In this document: in pieces, positions 20,030 through 29,854 of the stretch | Layout: the number at the start of each line of letters is the position of its first letter | Numbering within the stretch: position 1 is the stretch's first letter | Assembly: GCF_900092135.1 (NCBI RefSeq) | Contig: NZ_FMYF01000008.1 | Coordinates: 62,001-126,000 of the forward strand | Length of the DNA stretch: 64,000 nucleotides | Source of the DNA: Raineyella antarctica | GTDB lineage: Bacteria > Actinomycetota > Actinomycetes > Propionibacteriales > Propionibacteriaceae | Direction of reading: 5' to 3' | The notes under the pieces: model-generated | The model's database searches: none | What the model saw: only the letters and a program-made list of their open reading frames with translations | Told to the model about the DNA's origin: nothing | Program-made: the position numbers and the translations under genes

Positions 20030-20193
20030 TCGGCTCCGCCCCGGGATTTGGGGCGCCGGGTCGGGGTGTGACAGAATGACTGGCTGTTGCCCGCGCAGGT
20101 CGCGGCTCCTGCCACAGGGGGGCTGTCTGCGATGCGGGGGCTGATATCCATCCTGACTGCAAGGTGGCCTGTGGCACCGGCGAGGAACGAACA

Positions 20194-20544
20194 ATGAGCA
20201 AGCTGATCGAGGCGGTCAACGCCGCCTCCCTGCGTAACGACATCCCGGACTTCCGTCCCGGCGACTCCGTCAAGGTGCACGTGAAGGTCGTCGAGGGCAA
20301 CCGCTCCCGTGTCCAGATCTTCGCCGGCGTCGTGATCGCCCGCGCCGGTGCCGGCGTGGCCGAGACCTTCATCGTCCGCAAGGTGAGCTTCGGTGTGGGC
20401 GTGGAGCGTACGTTCCCCGTGCACAGCCCGATCATCGAGAAGATCGATGTCGACCGCCGCGGTGACGTCCGCCGCGCCAAGCTGTACTACCTGCGCGATC
20501 GCCGCGGCAAGGCCGCCAAGATCAAGGAGAAGCGCTTCAACTGA
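20194..20544 (+). CDS. rplS: 50S ribosomal protein L19
   Basis: L19 lies at the 30S-50S interface. The 116-residue product shows the family landmarks [31 protein letters not shown] and [31 protein letters not shown] precedes the ATG. A CAGAAT hexamer at 20072-20077 would give a GC-rich leader of about 110 nt, possibly regulatory. A hairpin terminator follows. Confidence 0.96.
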   Translation: MSKLIEAVNAASLRNDIPDFRPGDSVKVHVKVVEGNRSRVQIFAGVVIARAGAGVAETFIVRKVSFGVGVERTFPVHSPIIEKIDVDRRGDVRRAKLYYLRDRRGKAAKIKEKRFN

Positions 20545-20602
20545 GCGAGCTTCTCCCGCGACGGTCCCCGTACTCCGGAGTGACCTGTCGCTCGAGCTGC
20601 GA

Positions 20603-20645
20603 TCAGCCCCCACCGCCCCTGACCTCGGGGATCGGTGGGGGCTGA
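20603..20645 (+). terminator. Hairpin terminator after rplS
   Basis: TCAGCCCCCACCG and its exact complement form a 13-bp stem about 58 nt after the rplS stop. The loop contains a secondary CCCCTGACCTCGGGG hairpin. Confidence 0.75.
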
Positions 20646-20804
20646 ATCCGTCTCTCCAACGTAGGTGCTGGTCGGCGATGGGACCCTCCCGCGCTCGCGG
20701 TGGAGACTTTTGTAGACATGACGAGGCGGCGCGACCGTCCTAGGCTCTTGTCAGATTCATGGGAACGCCCGGCTGTCGATGCCGGCACCATGAAGGAGGC
20801 AGCC

Positions 20805-23800
20805 ATGGCCAGCAAGGGCGACCACCGTCTCATCCCGGTGACGGGACACCAGGTTGTCAGTGCGCCGTCTCGGCGCCACGGCGTGATGTTCAGTCCCTCG
20901 TCATCCCGGTCCCGGCTCGGTGTGGTCGACAGTGGGCGCCGGTACGAGGTACGTCTCACGTCCGGAGGTCTCGTTGAGTACAGCACCGACGCAGGTGTGA
21001 CCTGGCGGCCCGTCCTCCCGCTCGCCGATCCCTGCACCGGCTCGGTGCCCGCTCCCGTCCTCTCCTTCGACGAGCGGCGCAGGGGCGAGGCGATGTCGAA
21101 CGTCCGTTTCGACATGATCTCGGTGGGGCGCGGACGCATCCTCGCCAAGGAGGCGGGGACCGATCGGATCTTCCACCTCGTCATGGATGAGCTCTTCCGG
21201 ACCTATCGCGTCACCGGCCCGGACTGCGACCTCGGCCTGACCCCTGGCAGGCACGAGGACCCCCCGGTGCCTGGCTTCTACATGAAGCTCGACCCGGAGT
21301 TCTTCCGCCCCGGCGCCGCCGACCTCACGGTGCCGCCTGGGGCTGCGCGAGACTACGCAGAGCATCCGGCCAGCCTGAGGCTCCCCGTCTTCGCCGAGCT
21401 GCTGAAACTCGAGGCGACCGACCTCATGCTCGTTCTGCAGCAGCCGCGGGTCTGGTACCTGGTCGATGCCCGTTCGCCACTGATGATCACGGGACCGGAT
21501 GACCTCCGAGTGTCCGAGGCCGACTTCCGGGACATCTTCACCGAAGCCAGGCTCCGCGAGATCCTGCAGGCGGTGGTCGACGGATACGCGGAGCAGCTCC
21601 GCCTCGCGGTGCGCGGCCGCTCCGAAGACGAATTGCGTCGTGCCCTCGGCAGTCTCAGCACCGATCAGTTGCGCGGACTGGTCGAGGACGAGATCCGTGA
21701 CCGCGCGGGGGATTGGGTCGCCGAGACGGCTGTCGAGGTCTTCCGTGGCCTGATCGACGCGCTGCTGACAGCGGTCCGAGACTGGTTGCGTGACGTGGCG
21801 GCGCCGTTGGTGGCGCAAGCCGTCGGTGAGGCGATCGGGCCCGCGATCATCGGCCCGCTGGCGTCCGCGATGCGTCGCCAGATCGAGCAGGAAGGCTTCG
21901 GTGCCCTGTTGGTGCCCGGCAATGGCCTTCTTCTCTTGACCCTCTACAACCTTCGGCGATCCGATGCGTTGCGCAGTGCTCCCGGGGGCCGACTGGCGCT
22001 CCATCCTGCCAAAGCACTTGAAGCGCTGACGGGCATGCCTGGCGTCGAGCCCCTCGACGAGGCGATCGCAGAGCTGATGCTGCGGGCGCGGCGCCGGGCG
22101 GTGGAGGCTCCGCCGGGCGGCTGGTCCGATGGACTTCCGACGCCCAACCAGCCGCCCCATTGGCTGCCGACCTATGAGCACATCCGTTACGAGAGGGCCG
22201 ATGGATCGGCGCCACAACCTCGCTACGGCATCCAATTCTCCGAAGTCCTCGACATCGGCGTCGGGTACAGCCATTGGTCAGAGCACTGGCAGAGCCACTT
22301 CGGCGGAGAGATCCACTCATTGCTCGCGACGCGTCCAGCCTTCCAGCAGGAGCGCTACAACCTCATGCAGTACCGCTTCCTCAACGGTCCGGTGATGGAT
22401 GGAGACGCCTTCAACGACGGCACCACCAACTTCTACCTCCTGGTCAGACTCGGAAAGGTGGAAGAGGCGCAGGCGGTTCAACGGCAGCGATTCGCCATCC
22501 TGTGGATCGATGAGCAGACCTACTTCACGCAGCGCTGGCGACTCCTTCACCCGACAGCCGACGTGCTCGGCGATCTCTTCTCGCTCGCCCACACCATCAA
22601 GGACAACCCCACGTGGTTTCCCTACTCCGATGAGACGTTCTGGCAGGAGCGGTACTGGTCGCCGTTCGACGACGAGCTCATCACCGAGGACAGTCGCATG
22701 GTGGTCCGTCGCCAGATCGTGGCCGTGACCGGCTACGACCCCGACCGGGGCACGCACGAGATCTACACGATCTGTTTCAATTACGGCGTCTCCGACTACA
22801 CCTGGCGCTGGCGCCGATACCCATCCGCGGAACAGGTGCTCATCGACCGCGAACATGCCCAGGACCGCGACCCGACCTATCCGGACACCGTCCCAACCGG
22901 TCCCGCCGACGCCTACGTACTGGTCAACACGCTGGACATGAGGGACGACACGACACTGCAGGTACGAGGAACCATGCGCCTGGGCGTGGTGGCACCTCCG
23001 AATCCGCCCCCGCGTCCCGACCCGGCTCCCGCGTTGCGCCCGGTCAGGTGGGTGCAACGCTATCTGCCCGCGGACGGCCGGCACGTGCCGCGCCCCTACC
23101 AGCTCACAGGCGGCAAGCCCGCCGTCGGCTTCGGGCACCCATGGGACGTCGTGTCGGAGGAGGCCTACCGTCGGGCCGACCGCTACTACCAGTTCGGCGT
23201 CTACACGGACTCCATAGACTCCCGCTGCCAGTACTACAGCGTCGAGCTGCTCCCGGGCGATGACGGCACGGTGCCGACCCTGGCCGACGTGACGGGCGCC
23301 GTATGGCGCAACGGCTGGGATGACGGCTCCGGCTACGCCGACTGCGGGAGCGCGCCCACCCCCGCAGGGCGCTTGGACATCAACACTGTGAACTTCGCCT
23401 GGACACTCGCGCACGATGCTGATGATCCGGCCTACATCGACGTCGGCTCGGGGAAGTTGCTCCGCAATCGACGGTGCCTGCCGACCATCTCCATGTACGA
23501 GCGAACGACGAGATTCAAGCTGCTGCAACGTGACCCACTCGGTCTGATCGCCGTATTCGCCGACAAGCGGGACGACGAGCTGCAGCCAGCCAGTGACCTG
23601 CCACGTGAGATCGTGCTCACCGAGGACTTCGAGCACTCGACGGTCCCTGACGAGTGGGAACAGGAGACGGGAGGAGTGGCGAAGCCACCTCCGGTCACGA
23701 CACCTCGCACGATCCGGCTGCTGGTCCGATCCAACACCAGGCTCGTCCACCCACCCGTGGTGACGAAGGCACGTGTCATGCGCGTCAAGGGCCAGGGCAA

Positions 23801-24158
23801 GCACGGCCTGCGGGTGACCTTCTGGACGCCACAGGACGAGAATGAGGTGTGCCGCAACATCTGGCAGGTCAGTCTGGCCGGTGTGGACGCTTCAGGGGTG
23901 CTGCCGATCTTCCAGCGCGTGAGGTTCCCGTCCTTCGTCCGGCAGGGCCAACCGACGGCGCCGCTGCCCCTGGACCACACCGGCGAACTGGGGGACACCT
24001 GGAGGTATGAGTGGGTCTGGGAGGACATCGACAAGGAGATGGCGGCCCGAATCGATCGGCTCTGCACACCGGCGGGACACATCGACTACGCCACGAGTCT
24101 CTGGTTCGAGGACGTGGTCGGTCACGTCAGCACAGCCGACCTCCTGGTGTTCGAGTGA
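20805..24158 (+). CDS. Very large protein of unknown function (1117 residues)
   Basis: I do not recognise this family. There is no signal peptide, so a cytoplasmic location is likely unless it uses another route. The N-terminal third has beta-rich segments; about 240-390 is helical and amphipathic (RLREILQAVVDGYAEQLRLA, DALLTAVRDWLRDVAAPLV); the remainder is rich in Trp and Tyr (GVGYSHWSEHWQSHFGG, YTWRWRRYP) and probably beta-structured. It sits alone between rplS and lepB, which are neighbours in many actinobacteria. Codons look less uniformly G/C-ending than in its neighbours, hinting at transfer. AAGGAGG precedes the ATG by 5 nt; TAGGCT at 20741-20746 is a possible -10. Confidence 0.8.
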   Translation: MASKGDHRLIPVTGHQVVSAPSRRHGVMFSPSSSRSRLGVVDSGRRYEVRLTSGGLVEYSTDAGVTWRPVLPLADPCTGSVPAPVLSFDERRRGEAMSNVRFDMISVGRGRILAKEAGTDRIFHLVMDELFRTYRVTGPDCDLGLTPGRHEDPPVPGFYMKLDPEFFRPGAADLTVPPGAARDYAEHPASLRLPVFAELLKLEATDLMLVLQQPRVWYLVDARSPLMITGPDDLRVSEADFRDIFTEARLREILQAVVDGYAEQLRLAVRGRSEDELRRALGSLSTDQLRGLVEDEIRDRAGDWVAETAVEVFRGLIDALLTAVRDWLRDVAAPLVAQAVGEAIGPAIIGPLASAMRRQIEQEGFGALLVPGNGLLLLTLYNLRRSDALRSAPGGRLALHPAKALEALTGMPGVEPLDEAIAELMLRARRRAVEAPPGGWSDGLPTPNQPPHWLPTYEHIRYERADGSAPQPRYGIQFSEVLDIGVGYSHWSEHWQSHFGGEIHSLLATRPAFQQERYNLMQYRFLNGPVMDGDAFNDGTTNFYLLVRLGKVEEAQAVQRQRFAILWIDEQTYFTQRWRLLHPTADVLGDLFSLAHTIKDNPTWFPYSDETFWQERYWSPFDDELITEDSRMVVRRQIVAVTGYDPDRGTHEIYTICFNYGVSDYTWRWRRYPSAEQVLIDREHAQDRDPTYPDTVPTGPADAYVLVNTLDMRDDTTLQVRGTMRLGVVAPPNPPPRPDPAPALRPVRWVQRYLPADGRHVPRPYQLTGGKPAVGFGHPWDVVSEEAYRRADRYYQFGVYTDSIDSRCQYYSVELLPGDDGTVPTLADVTGAVWRNGWDDGSGYADCGSAPTPAGRLDINTVNFAWTLAHDADDPAYIDVGSGKLLRNRRCLPTISMYERTTRFKLLQRDPLGLIAVFADKRDDELQPASDLPREIVLTEDFEHSTVPDEWEQETGGVAKPPPVTTPRTIRLLVRSNTRLVHPPVVTKARVMRVKGQGKHGLRVTFWTPQDENEVCRNIWQVSLAGVDASGVLPIFQRVRFPSFVRQGQPTAPLPLDHTGELGDTWRYEWVWEDIDKEMAARIDRLCTPAGHIDYATSLWFEDVVGHVSTADLLVFE

Positions 24159-24374
24159 GCGTGGACGAGCGCCCTGCGGTCAACGGTGAGGTTGTCCAGG
24201 CCGGGGCTCGTCGCTGAGCCGGCCGGCGTGTAGGCCCCGAGCGCCGCCCATGGTCGGCGCGGACGATTGCGGTGACCCGGCCGAGCCTGGCGGAGCGCTG
24301 GGTTTGCTGATCCTTGCGGTGCTGGGCGTACGATCGTCGTGGCCGACTGCGCCCGGGGAAGGAATCCGATCACG

Positions 24375-25142
24375 GTGGAGAACAACAGCGAGTACGTGCC
24401 CAGTACTGGGCATCGCATCTGGCGCGTCGTCAAGGAAGCCTTCATCGTCCTGTTCGGCGCGCTCGTCGTCTCCGCGGTCCTGCAGCACTTCGTCGGACAG
24501 ATGTTCATCATCCCGTCCGGCTCGATGGAGAACACCCTCAAGGTCGGGGACCGTGTCATCGCGGAGAAGCTCACCGACGTCAAGCGCGGCGACATCGTCG
24601 TGTTCCGCGACTCGGGCGGATGGCTCGGCCCGCACCCGATGGTCGAGCGGACCGGGGTCGGCAAGGCCCTGGAGTTCGTCGGGCTGCTGCCGGACACCTC
24701 GCAGAACTACCTGATCAAGCGCGTGATCGGGATGCCGGGCGACACCGTGCTCTGTTGCGACGCGGAGGGCAGGATCACCGTGAACGGCTTCGCCCTCAAC
24801 GAGAAGGCCTACCTGTACCGCTCCGAGGAGGGTGAGCAGGTCACACCGTCCGACGTCGCCTTCCGCGTCGTGGTGCCCCAGGGGCGGATGTTCGTCATGG
24901 GCGACCACCGCAATGCCAGCGCCGACTCGCGCTGCCACCTGTCCGACGGGGTTCCCGGCCAGCCCCAGGGATCCGATGCCTTCGTCCCGCTGAGTGACGT
25001 GTCGGGCACCGGGTGGGCGATCTTCGCCCCCTTCAACCGGACCCGGCTGCTGCCGACCCAGGACGCCTTCGCGAACGTCCCCGCGCCCGTGGCGCCCGCG
25101 CCCCAGCGGGGCGTCATCGAGCCCGCCGGCGTCACCTGCTGA
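24375..25142 (+). CDS. lepB: Signal peptidase I
   Basis: Type I signal peptidase cleaving secretory signal peptides at the outer face of the membrane. The 255-residue product has one N-terminal membrane helix (about 14-36), the catalytic Ser in PSGSMENTL (S50), and the catalytic Lys in YLIKRVIGMPGD (K115), followed by the conserved MGDHRNASADSR block. I prefer the GTG at 24375, which follows GGAAGGAA; an upstream in-frame GTG (24339) lies 4 nt after a TACGAT hexamer and cannot be excluded. Confidence 0.93.
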   Translation: MENNSEYVPSTGHRIWRVVKEAFIVLFGALVVSAVLQHFVGQMFIIPSGSMENTLKVGDRVIAEKLTDVKRGDIVVFRDSGGWLGPHPMVERTGVGKALEFVGLLPDTSQNYLIKRVIGMPGDTVLCCDAEGRITVNGFALNEKAYLYRSEEGEQVTPSDVAFRVVVPQGRMFVMGDHRNASADSRCHLSDGVPGQPQGSDAFVPLSDVSGTGWAIFAPFNRTRLLPTQDAFANVPAPVAPAPQRGVIEPAGVTC

Positions 25143-25792
25143 TGTCCACGTCCCTGGAGACCTCGGTCCCCGACCTGTACGGGTACGAGCGCGCCCTGGT
25201 GGCCCGCGGGTTCGGCCCGGTGGCCGGAGCCGACGAGGCGGGTCGTGGTGCCTGTGCGGGTCCGCTGGTGGCCGCTGCGGCGATCCTGGACGACTCCGTC
25301 GGTGCGGAGATCCCCGGCCTTCGTGACTCCAAGCTGATGACCCCCCGGCAGCGGGACGTCGCCTTCGATGCGATCCGCGAGCAGGCCGTGGCCTGGGCGG
25401 TGGTGGCGATCGCGCCGGGAGAATGCGATCACCGGGGCCTCCAGCCGGCCAACCTCGAGGCACTCCGGCGGGCCCTGCTGCGCCTCGACGTCCCGGCCCG
25501 CTACTGCCTGACCGACGGCTTCGCCGTCGACGGGCTCGGCGTCCCCGGGCTCGCCCTGTGGAAGGGGGACCGGGTGGCCGCCTGCGTCGCCGCCGCCTCG
25601 GTGCTGGCCAAGGTGACCAGGGACCGGATCATGGTGGCGATGGAGGAGGAGTACCCCGGCTACGGCTTCGCCCAGCACAAGGGCTACTCGACGCGGATCC
25701 ACCAGGACGCCCTGGAGCAGCTCGGCCCGTGCCCACAGCATCGGATGAGCTATGACAACGTCATCCGCGCGGCTAGGCTGGCCACACGATGA
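25142..25792 (+). CDS. rnhB: Ribonuclease HII
   Basis: RNase HII nicks RNA in RNA-DNA hybrids and single ribonucleotides in DNA. The 216-residue product has GADEAGRGACAGPLVAA near residue 29 with two catalytic acids, LRDSKLMTPRQR, and AASVLAKVTRDRIM. Its ATG overlaps the lepB stop by one base (TGATG), and it overlaps the next gene by 4 nt, so this is a coupled operon. Confidence 0.94.
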   Translation: MSTSLETSVPDLYGYERALVARGFGPVAGADEAGRGACAGPLVAAAAILDDSVGAEIPGLRDSKLMTPRQRDVAFDAIREQAVAWAVVAIAPGECDHRGLQPANLEALRRALLRLDVPARYCLTDGFAVDGLGVPGLALWKGDRVAACVAAASVLAKVTRDRIMVAMEEEYPGYGFAQHKGYSTRIHQDALEQLGPCPQHRMSYDNVIRAARLATR

Positions 25793-26097
25793 GCGCCGAG
25801 GACCTGGAACAGTACGAGAGCGAACTCGAACTGCAGTTGTACAAGGAGTACAAGGCAGTCGTCGAGATCTTCACCTACGCCGTGGAGACGGAGCGCCGCT
25901 TCTACCTCTGCAACGGCGTCGACCTGAAGGTGCGCACCGAGGGCGGTGACGTCTACTACGAGGTCTCCATGGCCGACGCGTGGGTCTGGGACATGTACCG
26001 CCCGGCGCGGTTCGTGAAGAGCGCCAAGGTCCTCACCTTCCGGGACGTGTCGATCGAGGAGATCGACCATTCCGACCTGAACGTACCGCGTCCCTGA
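25789..26097 (+). CDS. DUF2469 family protein
   Basis: A 102-residue acidic protein matching the DUF2469 family, almost always found between rnhB and yraN in actinobacteria. It begins MSAEDLEQYESELELQLYKE and has a conserved ERRFYLCNGVDLKVR stretch. Function unknown. Start overlaps rnhB by 4 nt. Confidence 0.9.
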   Translation: MSAEDLEQYESELELQLYKEYKAVVEIFTYAVETERRFYLCNGVDLKVRTEGGDVYYEVSMADAWVWDMYRPARFVKSAKVLTFRDVSIEEIDHSDLNVPRP

Positions 26098-26205
26098 CCT
26101 CCTGCGCCCACAGCCCCCGCGCCGGCGGCGTGGTTGTCCACAGCCGGACCAGTCGATAGCACCCGTCTCCCGGACCCGGACCATCCTCTGGCCGGAGGTG
26201 TGGTC

Positions 26206-26592
26206 ATGGATGCACAACAGGAGCAGGAACGACGCGTCGTCGCCGGCTGGGGTGAGGACCTCGCGGCGCAGACCCTCGAGGCCGACGGCATGGTCGTGGT
26301 CGCCAGGAACTGGCGGTGCCGTGCCGGCGAGGTCGACATCATCGCGCTCGAGGATGATCCGGACGATGGCACGGTGCTCGTCGTCTGCGAGGTGAAGACG
26401 CGCGTCGGGTACGACTTCGGCGACCCGCTGGAGGCGATCACCCCACAGAAGATGTCACGGATGCGGACCGTCACCACCGCCTACCTGGCCGAGGGGCGGG
26501 TCCGGGCAGCCCGGGTGCGGTTCGACGCCGTGGGCATCGTCGTCAGCGGCGACCGCCCGCCCGTGCTGACCCACGTACGGGGGATCGCATGA
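26206..26592 (+). CDS. yraN: YraN/UPF0102 family putative endonuclease-fold protein
   Basis: A 128-residue UPF0102 protein with a restriction-endonuclease-like fold: GEDLAAQTLE..., RNWRCRAGEVDIIAL (acidic metal ligand) and VVCEVKTRVG (the ExK element). Its biological role is not settled. The ATG follows CGGAGG by 7 nt; an open frame runs further upstream without coding character. It overlaps yifB by 4 nt. Confidence 0.9.
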   Translation: MDAQQEQERRVVAGWGEDLAAQTLEADGMVVVARNWRCRAGEVDIIALEDDPDDGTVLVVCEVKTRVGYDFGDPLEAITPQKMSRMRTVTTAYLAEGRVRAARVRFDAVGIVVSGDRPPVLTHVRGIA

Positions 26593-28202
26593 CCGCCCGC
26601 CCGGACCTGTCCCCACCCGAGGTCTCGTTGCCGGCACACCGGAACGCCCGGCCGCCGCGCACCGCAGTGGCGCACTCGATCGCCCTGATCGGCATGGACG
26701 GCCAGGAGGTGGAGGTCGAGGCGATGATCGCCGCCGGGCTGCCCCGCACCATCCTGGTCGGGTTGCCCGATGCCGCCGTCTACGAGGCGCGTGACCGCTG
26801 CAAGGCGGCCGTCGCGGCCAGCGGTCTGTCGTGGCCGCCCACCGCCCTCACCATCAACCTGACCCCGGCCAGCCTGCCCAAGGCCGGATCCCACCATGAC
26901 CTCGCCATCGCGGCAGCCGTCCTGGCGGCGTCCGGAACTGTCCCCGAGGCAGCCGTCCGGTCCGTCGTCATGCTCGGCGAGCTCGGACTGGATGGACGGG
27001 TCCGGCGGGTCCGGGGACTCCTGCCCGCCGTCCTCGCGGCCCGCTCGCTCGGCCACCGGACCGTGGTGGTCCCGGTGGGGCAGGGGGCCGAGGCGCGCCT
27101 GGTCGAGGGGATCGCCGTGAAGACCGCGGCGAGCCTCACCGAACTGGTGGCCCTGCTCCGCGGAGAGGCCACGCCCCCGACGCCGGTCGAGGAGACGTCG
27201 CCCGAGGAGCCGGCCGAGGGCCGGGAGGAGCCGGACTTCGCGGACGTGGTGGGGCAGGGCCAGGCCCGGTGGGCCGCGGAGATTGCCGCCGCCGGGCGCC
27301 ACCACCTGATGCTCACCGGACCACCGGGAATCGGCAAGACGCTCATCGCCTCCCGGATCCCCGGGATCCTGCCCGAGCTCGACCTGAGCGGGGCCCTGCA
27401 GATCGCAGCGGTGTCCTCACTGCTGGCCCAACCCGTGCACGGCCTGGACCGGCGACCCCCGTTCGCGGCACCGCACCACTCCTGCTCGGTTGCTGCGATG
27501 GTCGGCGGCGGGGCCCGCCTGGCCCGGCCCGGCGCGGTCTCGCGTGCCCACGGCGGGCTGCTCTTCCTGGACGAGGCGGCCGAGTTCAGGCCGAACGTCC
27601 TCGATGCGCTGCGGACCCCGCTGGAGTCCGGGGAGGTGGTCCTGTCGCGTTCGCACGGCGATGCGCGCTACCCCGCACGCTTCCAGCTCGTCCTGGCCAC
27701 CAACCCTTGTCCGTGCGGCAACGCCGGTGTGGTCGGCCGGGAGTGCCGGTGCTCGCCGACCGTGGTGCGCCGCTACCGCGGACGGATCTCCGGACCACTG
27801 CGGGACCGGATCGACATCACCGTCAGGATGACACCACCGCCCTCCGCCTATCTGGCCCTGGGGGCCCAGCTGCCGACTCCCGAGTCGTCCGCCGTGATCG
27901 CCGTGCGGGTCGCCGAGGCCCGCGATCGGCAGTCCCGGCGACTGGCCCGCACACGGTGGGCGACCAACGGTGAGGTACCCGGCTCCTACCTGCGTAGCCA
28001 CCTGCCGCTGCCGGAGGCGACCCACCTGCTCGACGAGGCGACGATGCGGGGCCTGTTGAGCAGCCGGGGGGTCGAGCGGACGCTGCGGATCGCGTGGACG
28101 GTCGCCGACCTCGCCGGCCACGACCTACCGGATGCCGACGACCTGCGGATGGCCCTGGCCCTGCGCCGCGGCGAGACGTACGCACTGCCCGGGGGCCGGT
28201 GA
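26589..28202 (+). CDS. YifB/ComM family Mg-chelatase-like AAA+ protein
   Basis: A 537-residue protein with an N-terminal Lon-protease-like (ChlI) domain, then an AAA+ core with Walker A GPPGIGKT (about 244-251), Walker B GGLLFLDEAAEF, the NPCPCGN block, and a C-terminal Mg-chelatase domain. ComM, its relative, is a helicase promoting branch migration in natural transformation. It lies just before dprA, another transformation gene, as in many actinobacteria. Confidence 0.92.
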   Translation: MTARPDLSPPEVSLPAHRNARPPRTAVAHSIALIGMDGQEVEVEAMIAAGLPRTILVGLPDAAVYEARDRCKAAVAASGLSWPPTALTINLTPASLPKAGSHHDLAIAAAVLAASGTVPEAAVRSVVMLGELGLDGRVRRVRGLLPAVLAARSLGHRTVVVPVGQGAEARLVEGIAVKTAASLTELVALLRGEATPPTPVEETSPEEPAEGREEPDFADVVGQGQARWAAEIAAAGRHHLMLTGPPGIGKTLIASRIPGILPELDLSGALQIAAVSSLLAQPVHGLDRRPPFAAPHHSCSVAAMVGGGARLARPGAVSRAHGGLLFLDEAAEFRPNVLDALRTPLESGEVVLSRSHGDARYPARFQLVLATNPCPCGNAGVVGRECRCSPTVVRRYRGRISGPLRDRIDITVRMTPPPSAYLALGAQLPTPESSAVIAVRVAEARDRQSRRLARTRWATNGEVPGSYLRSHLPLPEATHLLDEATMRGLLSSRGVERTLRIAWTVADLAGHDLPDADDLRMALALRRGETYALPGGR

Positions 28203-29377
28203 TGGCTGCCCCCGACCAGGATCAGGAGTACTGGACGGACGAGCGCAGCGCCAGACTCGCCCTGGCCCACGTGGTCGAGCCGGGGGACCCCGGCACGGCG
28301 GAGCTGGTGGCGACGTACGGCGTGCTGGATGTCTGGCATCGGCTCCGGGCCCGCGGCTCGCGGAGCCGGTGGGCCGGCCGGGCGGCCGCCTTCGACCTGC
28401 GGGCCGCCATCGAGCGGACCCGGGCGTGCGGTGCGCGGTTCGTCGTCCCCGGGGACGAGGAGTGGCCCGGCCAACTGGACGTGCTTGCGGGCTGCGAGGC
28501 CGTGCAGGACCGGACCGGGCCACCGATGGGGCTGTGGGCCCGCGGGGCCCGGGACCTGGGGGCGGTCACCGCCCGAGGCGTGGCGATGGTCGGCTCGAGG
28601 GCCTCCACGTCGTACGGCGAACACGTCGCCCTGCAGCTCGGCCACGACCTGGTCGAGAGTGGGATCCCTGTGGTCTCCGGAGCCGCGTACGGGATTGACG
28701 CGGCGGCACACCGGGGTGCACTCAGTGCCGGTCCGGGCGACGACGGGCCGGTGACCGTGGCCGTACTGGCCTGTGGCGTTGACCAGGTGTACCCGGCCGC
28801 GCATGCCGACCTGTTGGCACAGGTCGCCGCGCGGGGAAGCGTGGTCTCGGAACTGCCGCCGGGGGAACATCCCACCCGGCTCCGGTTCCTGGCCAGGAAC
28901 CGGCTGATCGCCGCGCTGTCGCGGGCGACGCTGATCGTGGAGGCCGCCTATCGCTCCGGGGCACGCAACACCGTCACCTGGGCGCAGGCCTGCGGCCGTC
29001 CGGTGATGGCGGTGCCGGGGCCGGTGACCTCGGCCCTGTCGGTGACACCGAACCGGCTGCTGCGCGACCACGAGGCCGAGCTCGTCTCCTCGGTGGAGGA
29101 CGTCCGGGCGCTGTTGTCCCCGACCGGGCAGGACACCCTGGTCGGCCACCAGGAGCCGCCGGCACCGATCGACCTGCTCGGGGAGACCGAGAAGGTCGTC
29201 CTGGAGGCGCTACCCGGGCGCGGCTCGGTCGGGCTCGACGAGCTGTCGGTGCGCGCAGCACTGCCACTGGCGAGGTGCGCCGCGGACCTGGAGGCGCTCA
29301 GTGCCAGGGGACTGGTCACCGAGACGCTGATGGGGGAGTGGCAGCTGACCCACCGCCACCTGGTCCGCCGGGCGTGA
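28202..29377 (+). CDS. dprA: DNA-processing protein DprA
   Basis: DprA loads RecA on incoming single-stranded DNA in transformation. The 391-residue product has the Rossmann-like core with MVGSRASTSYGEHVA (about 129-143), SGAAYGIDAAAHRGAL, VYPAAHADLLAQVA and RNRLIAALSRATLIVEA, then a C-terminal winged-helix-like domain (about 320-390). The ATG overlaps the yifB stop by one base (TGATG). It closes the lepB-rnhB-DUF2469-yraN-yifB-dprA block. Confidence 0.93.
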   Translation: MAAPDQDQEYWTDERSARLALAHVVEPGDPGTAELVATYGVLDVWHRLRARGSRSRWAGRAAAFDLRAAIERTRACGARFVVPGDEEWPGQLDVLAGCEAVQDRTGPPMGLWARGARDLGAVTARGVAMVGSRASTSYGEHVALQLGHDLVESGIPVVSGAAYGIDAAAHRGALSAGPGDDGPVTVAVLACGVDQVYPAAHADLLAQVAARGSVVSELPPGEHPTRLRFLARNRLIAALSRATLIVEAAYRSGARNTVTWAQACGRPVMAVPGPVTSALSVTPNRLLRDHEAELVSSVEDVRALLSPTGQDTLVGHQEPPAPIDLLGETEKVVLEALPGRGSVGLDELSVRAALPLARCAADLEALSARGLVTETLMGEWQLTHRHLVRRA

Positions 29378-29409
29378 GCCCGGGGCCAGGTGCTGGTGGG
29401 ACCGGTCCG

Positions 29410-29682
29410 TCAGAGGACGTCGCTGTACTCGGGATGCTGGTCGATGAAGAGCTTGGCGTACGAGCACTTCGGGTCCACGACCAAGCCGCGGGTGCGCGCC
29501 TCGTCGAAGACGTGGCGGGTGAGGCGCCGGGCGATGCCCTGCCCGCGGAAGTCGTTATGGGTATGGGTGCTCTCGATGACCAGCTTCTTGCCGGCCAGGG
29601 AGTAGTCGAGGGTTCCGACCACGTCGTCACCCAGGATCGCCTGGTAGCGGTTCTGGTCGGGCTGGTGGGTGAAGGTCGGCAT
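29410..29682 (-). CDS. Short GNAT-like N-acetyltransferase (YidJ type)
   Basis: A 90-residue minimal GNAT domain of the YidJ/COG2388 kind. Key block: HTHNDFRGQGIARRLTRHVF (acetyl-CoA loop RGQGIA), followed by DPKCSYAKLFIDQHPEYSDVL, the usual C-terminal Cys-Tyr signature. The substrate is unknown. The start at 29682 is supported by the family start MPTFTHQP; an ORF continues upstream without support. It converges with dprA and diverges from the gene at 29855. Confidence 0.85.
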   Translation of the reverse strand: MPTFTHQPDQNRYQAILGDDVVGTLDYSLAGKKLVIESTHTHNDFRGQGIARRLTRHVFDEARTRGLVVDPKCSYAKLFIDQHPEYSDVL

Positions 29683-29854
29683 GTTACTGTTCCCGTCGCT
29701 CGAATCGGCTGGAAACGGTGGGACAGCGGTGGCGCAGGTTTCCTTGTGCAGGTTACCCGCCGCCGGGGTCCATTCCAATCCTCGTGCCCTCGCGACTGGC
29801 GGGCACCCGTTCCAGCAGCGGTTCCGGGATGGTGCCATTAGGTACGGTGTCCCC

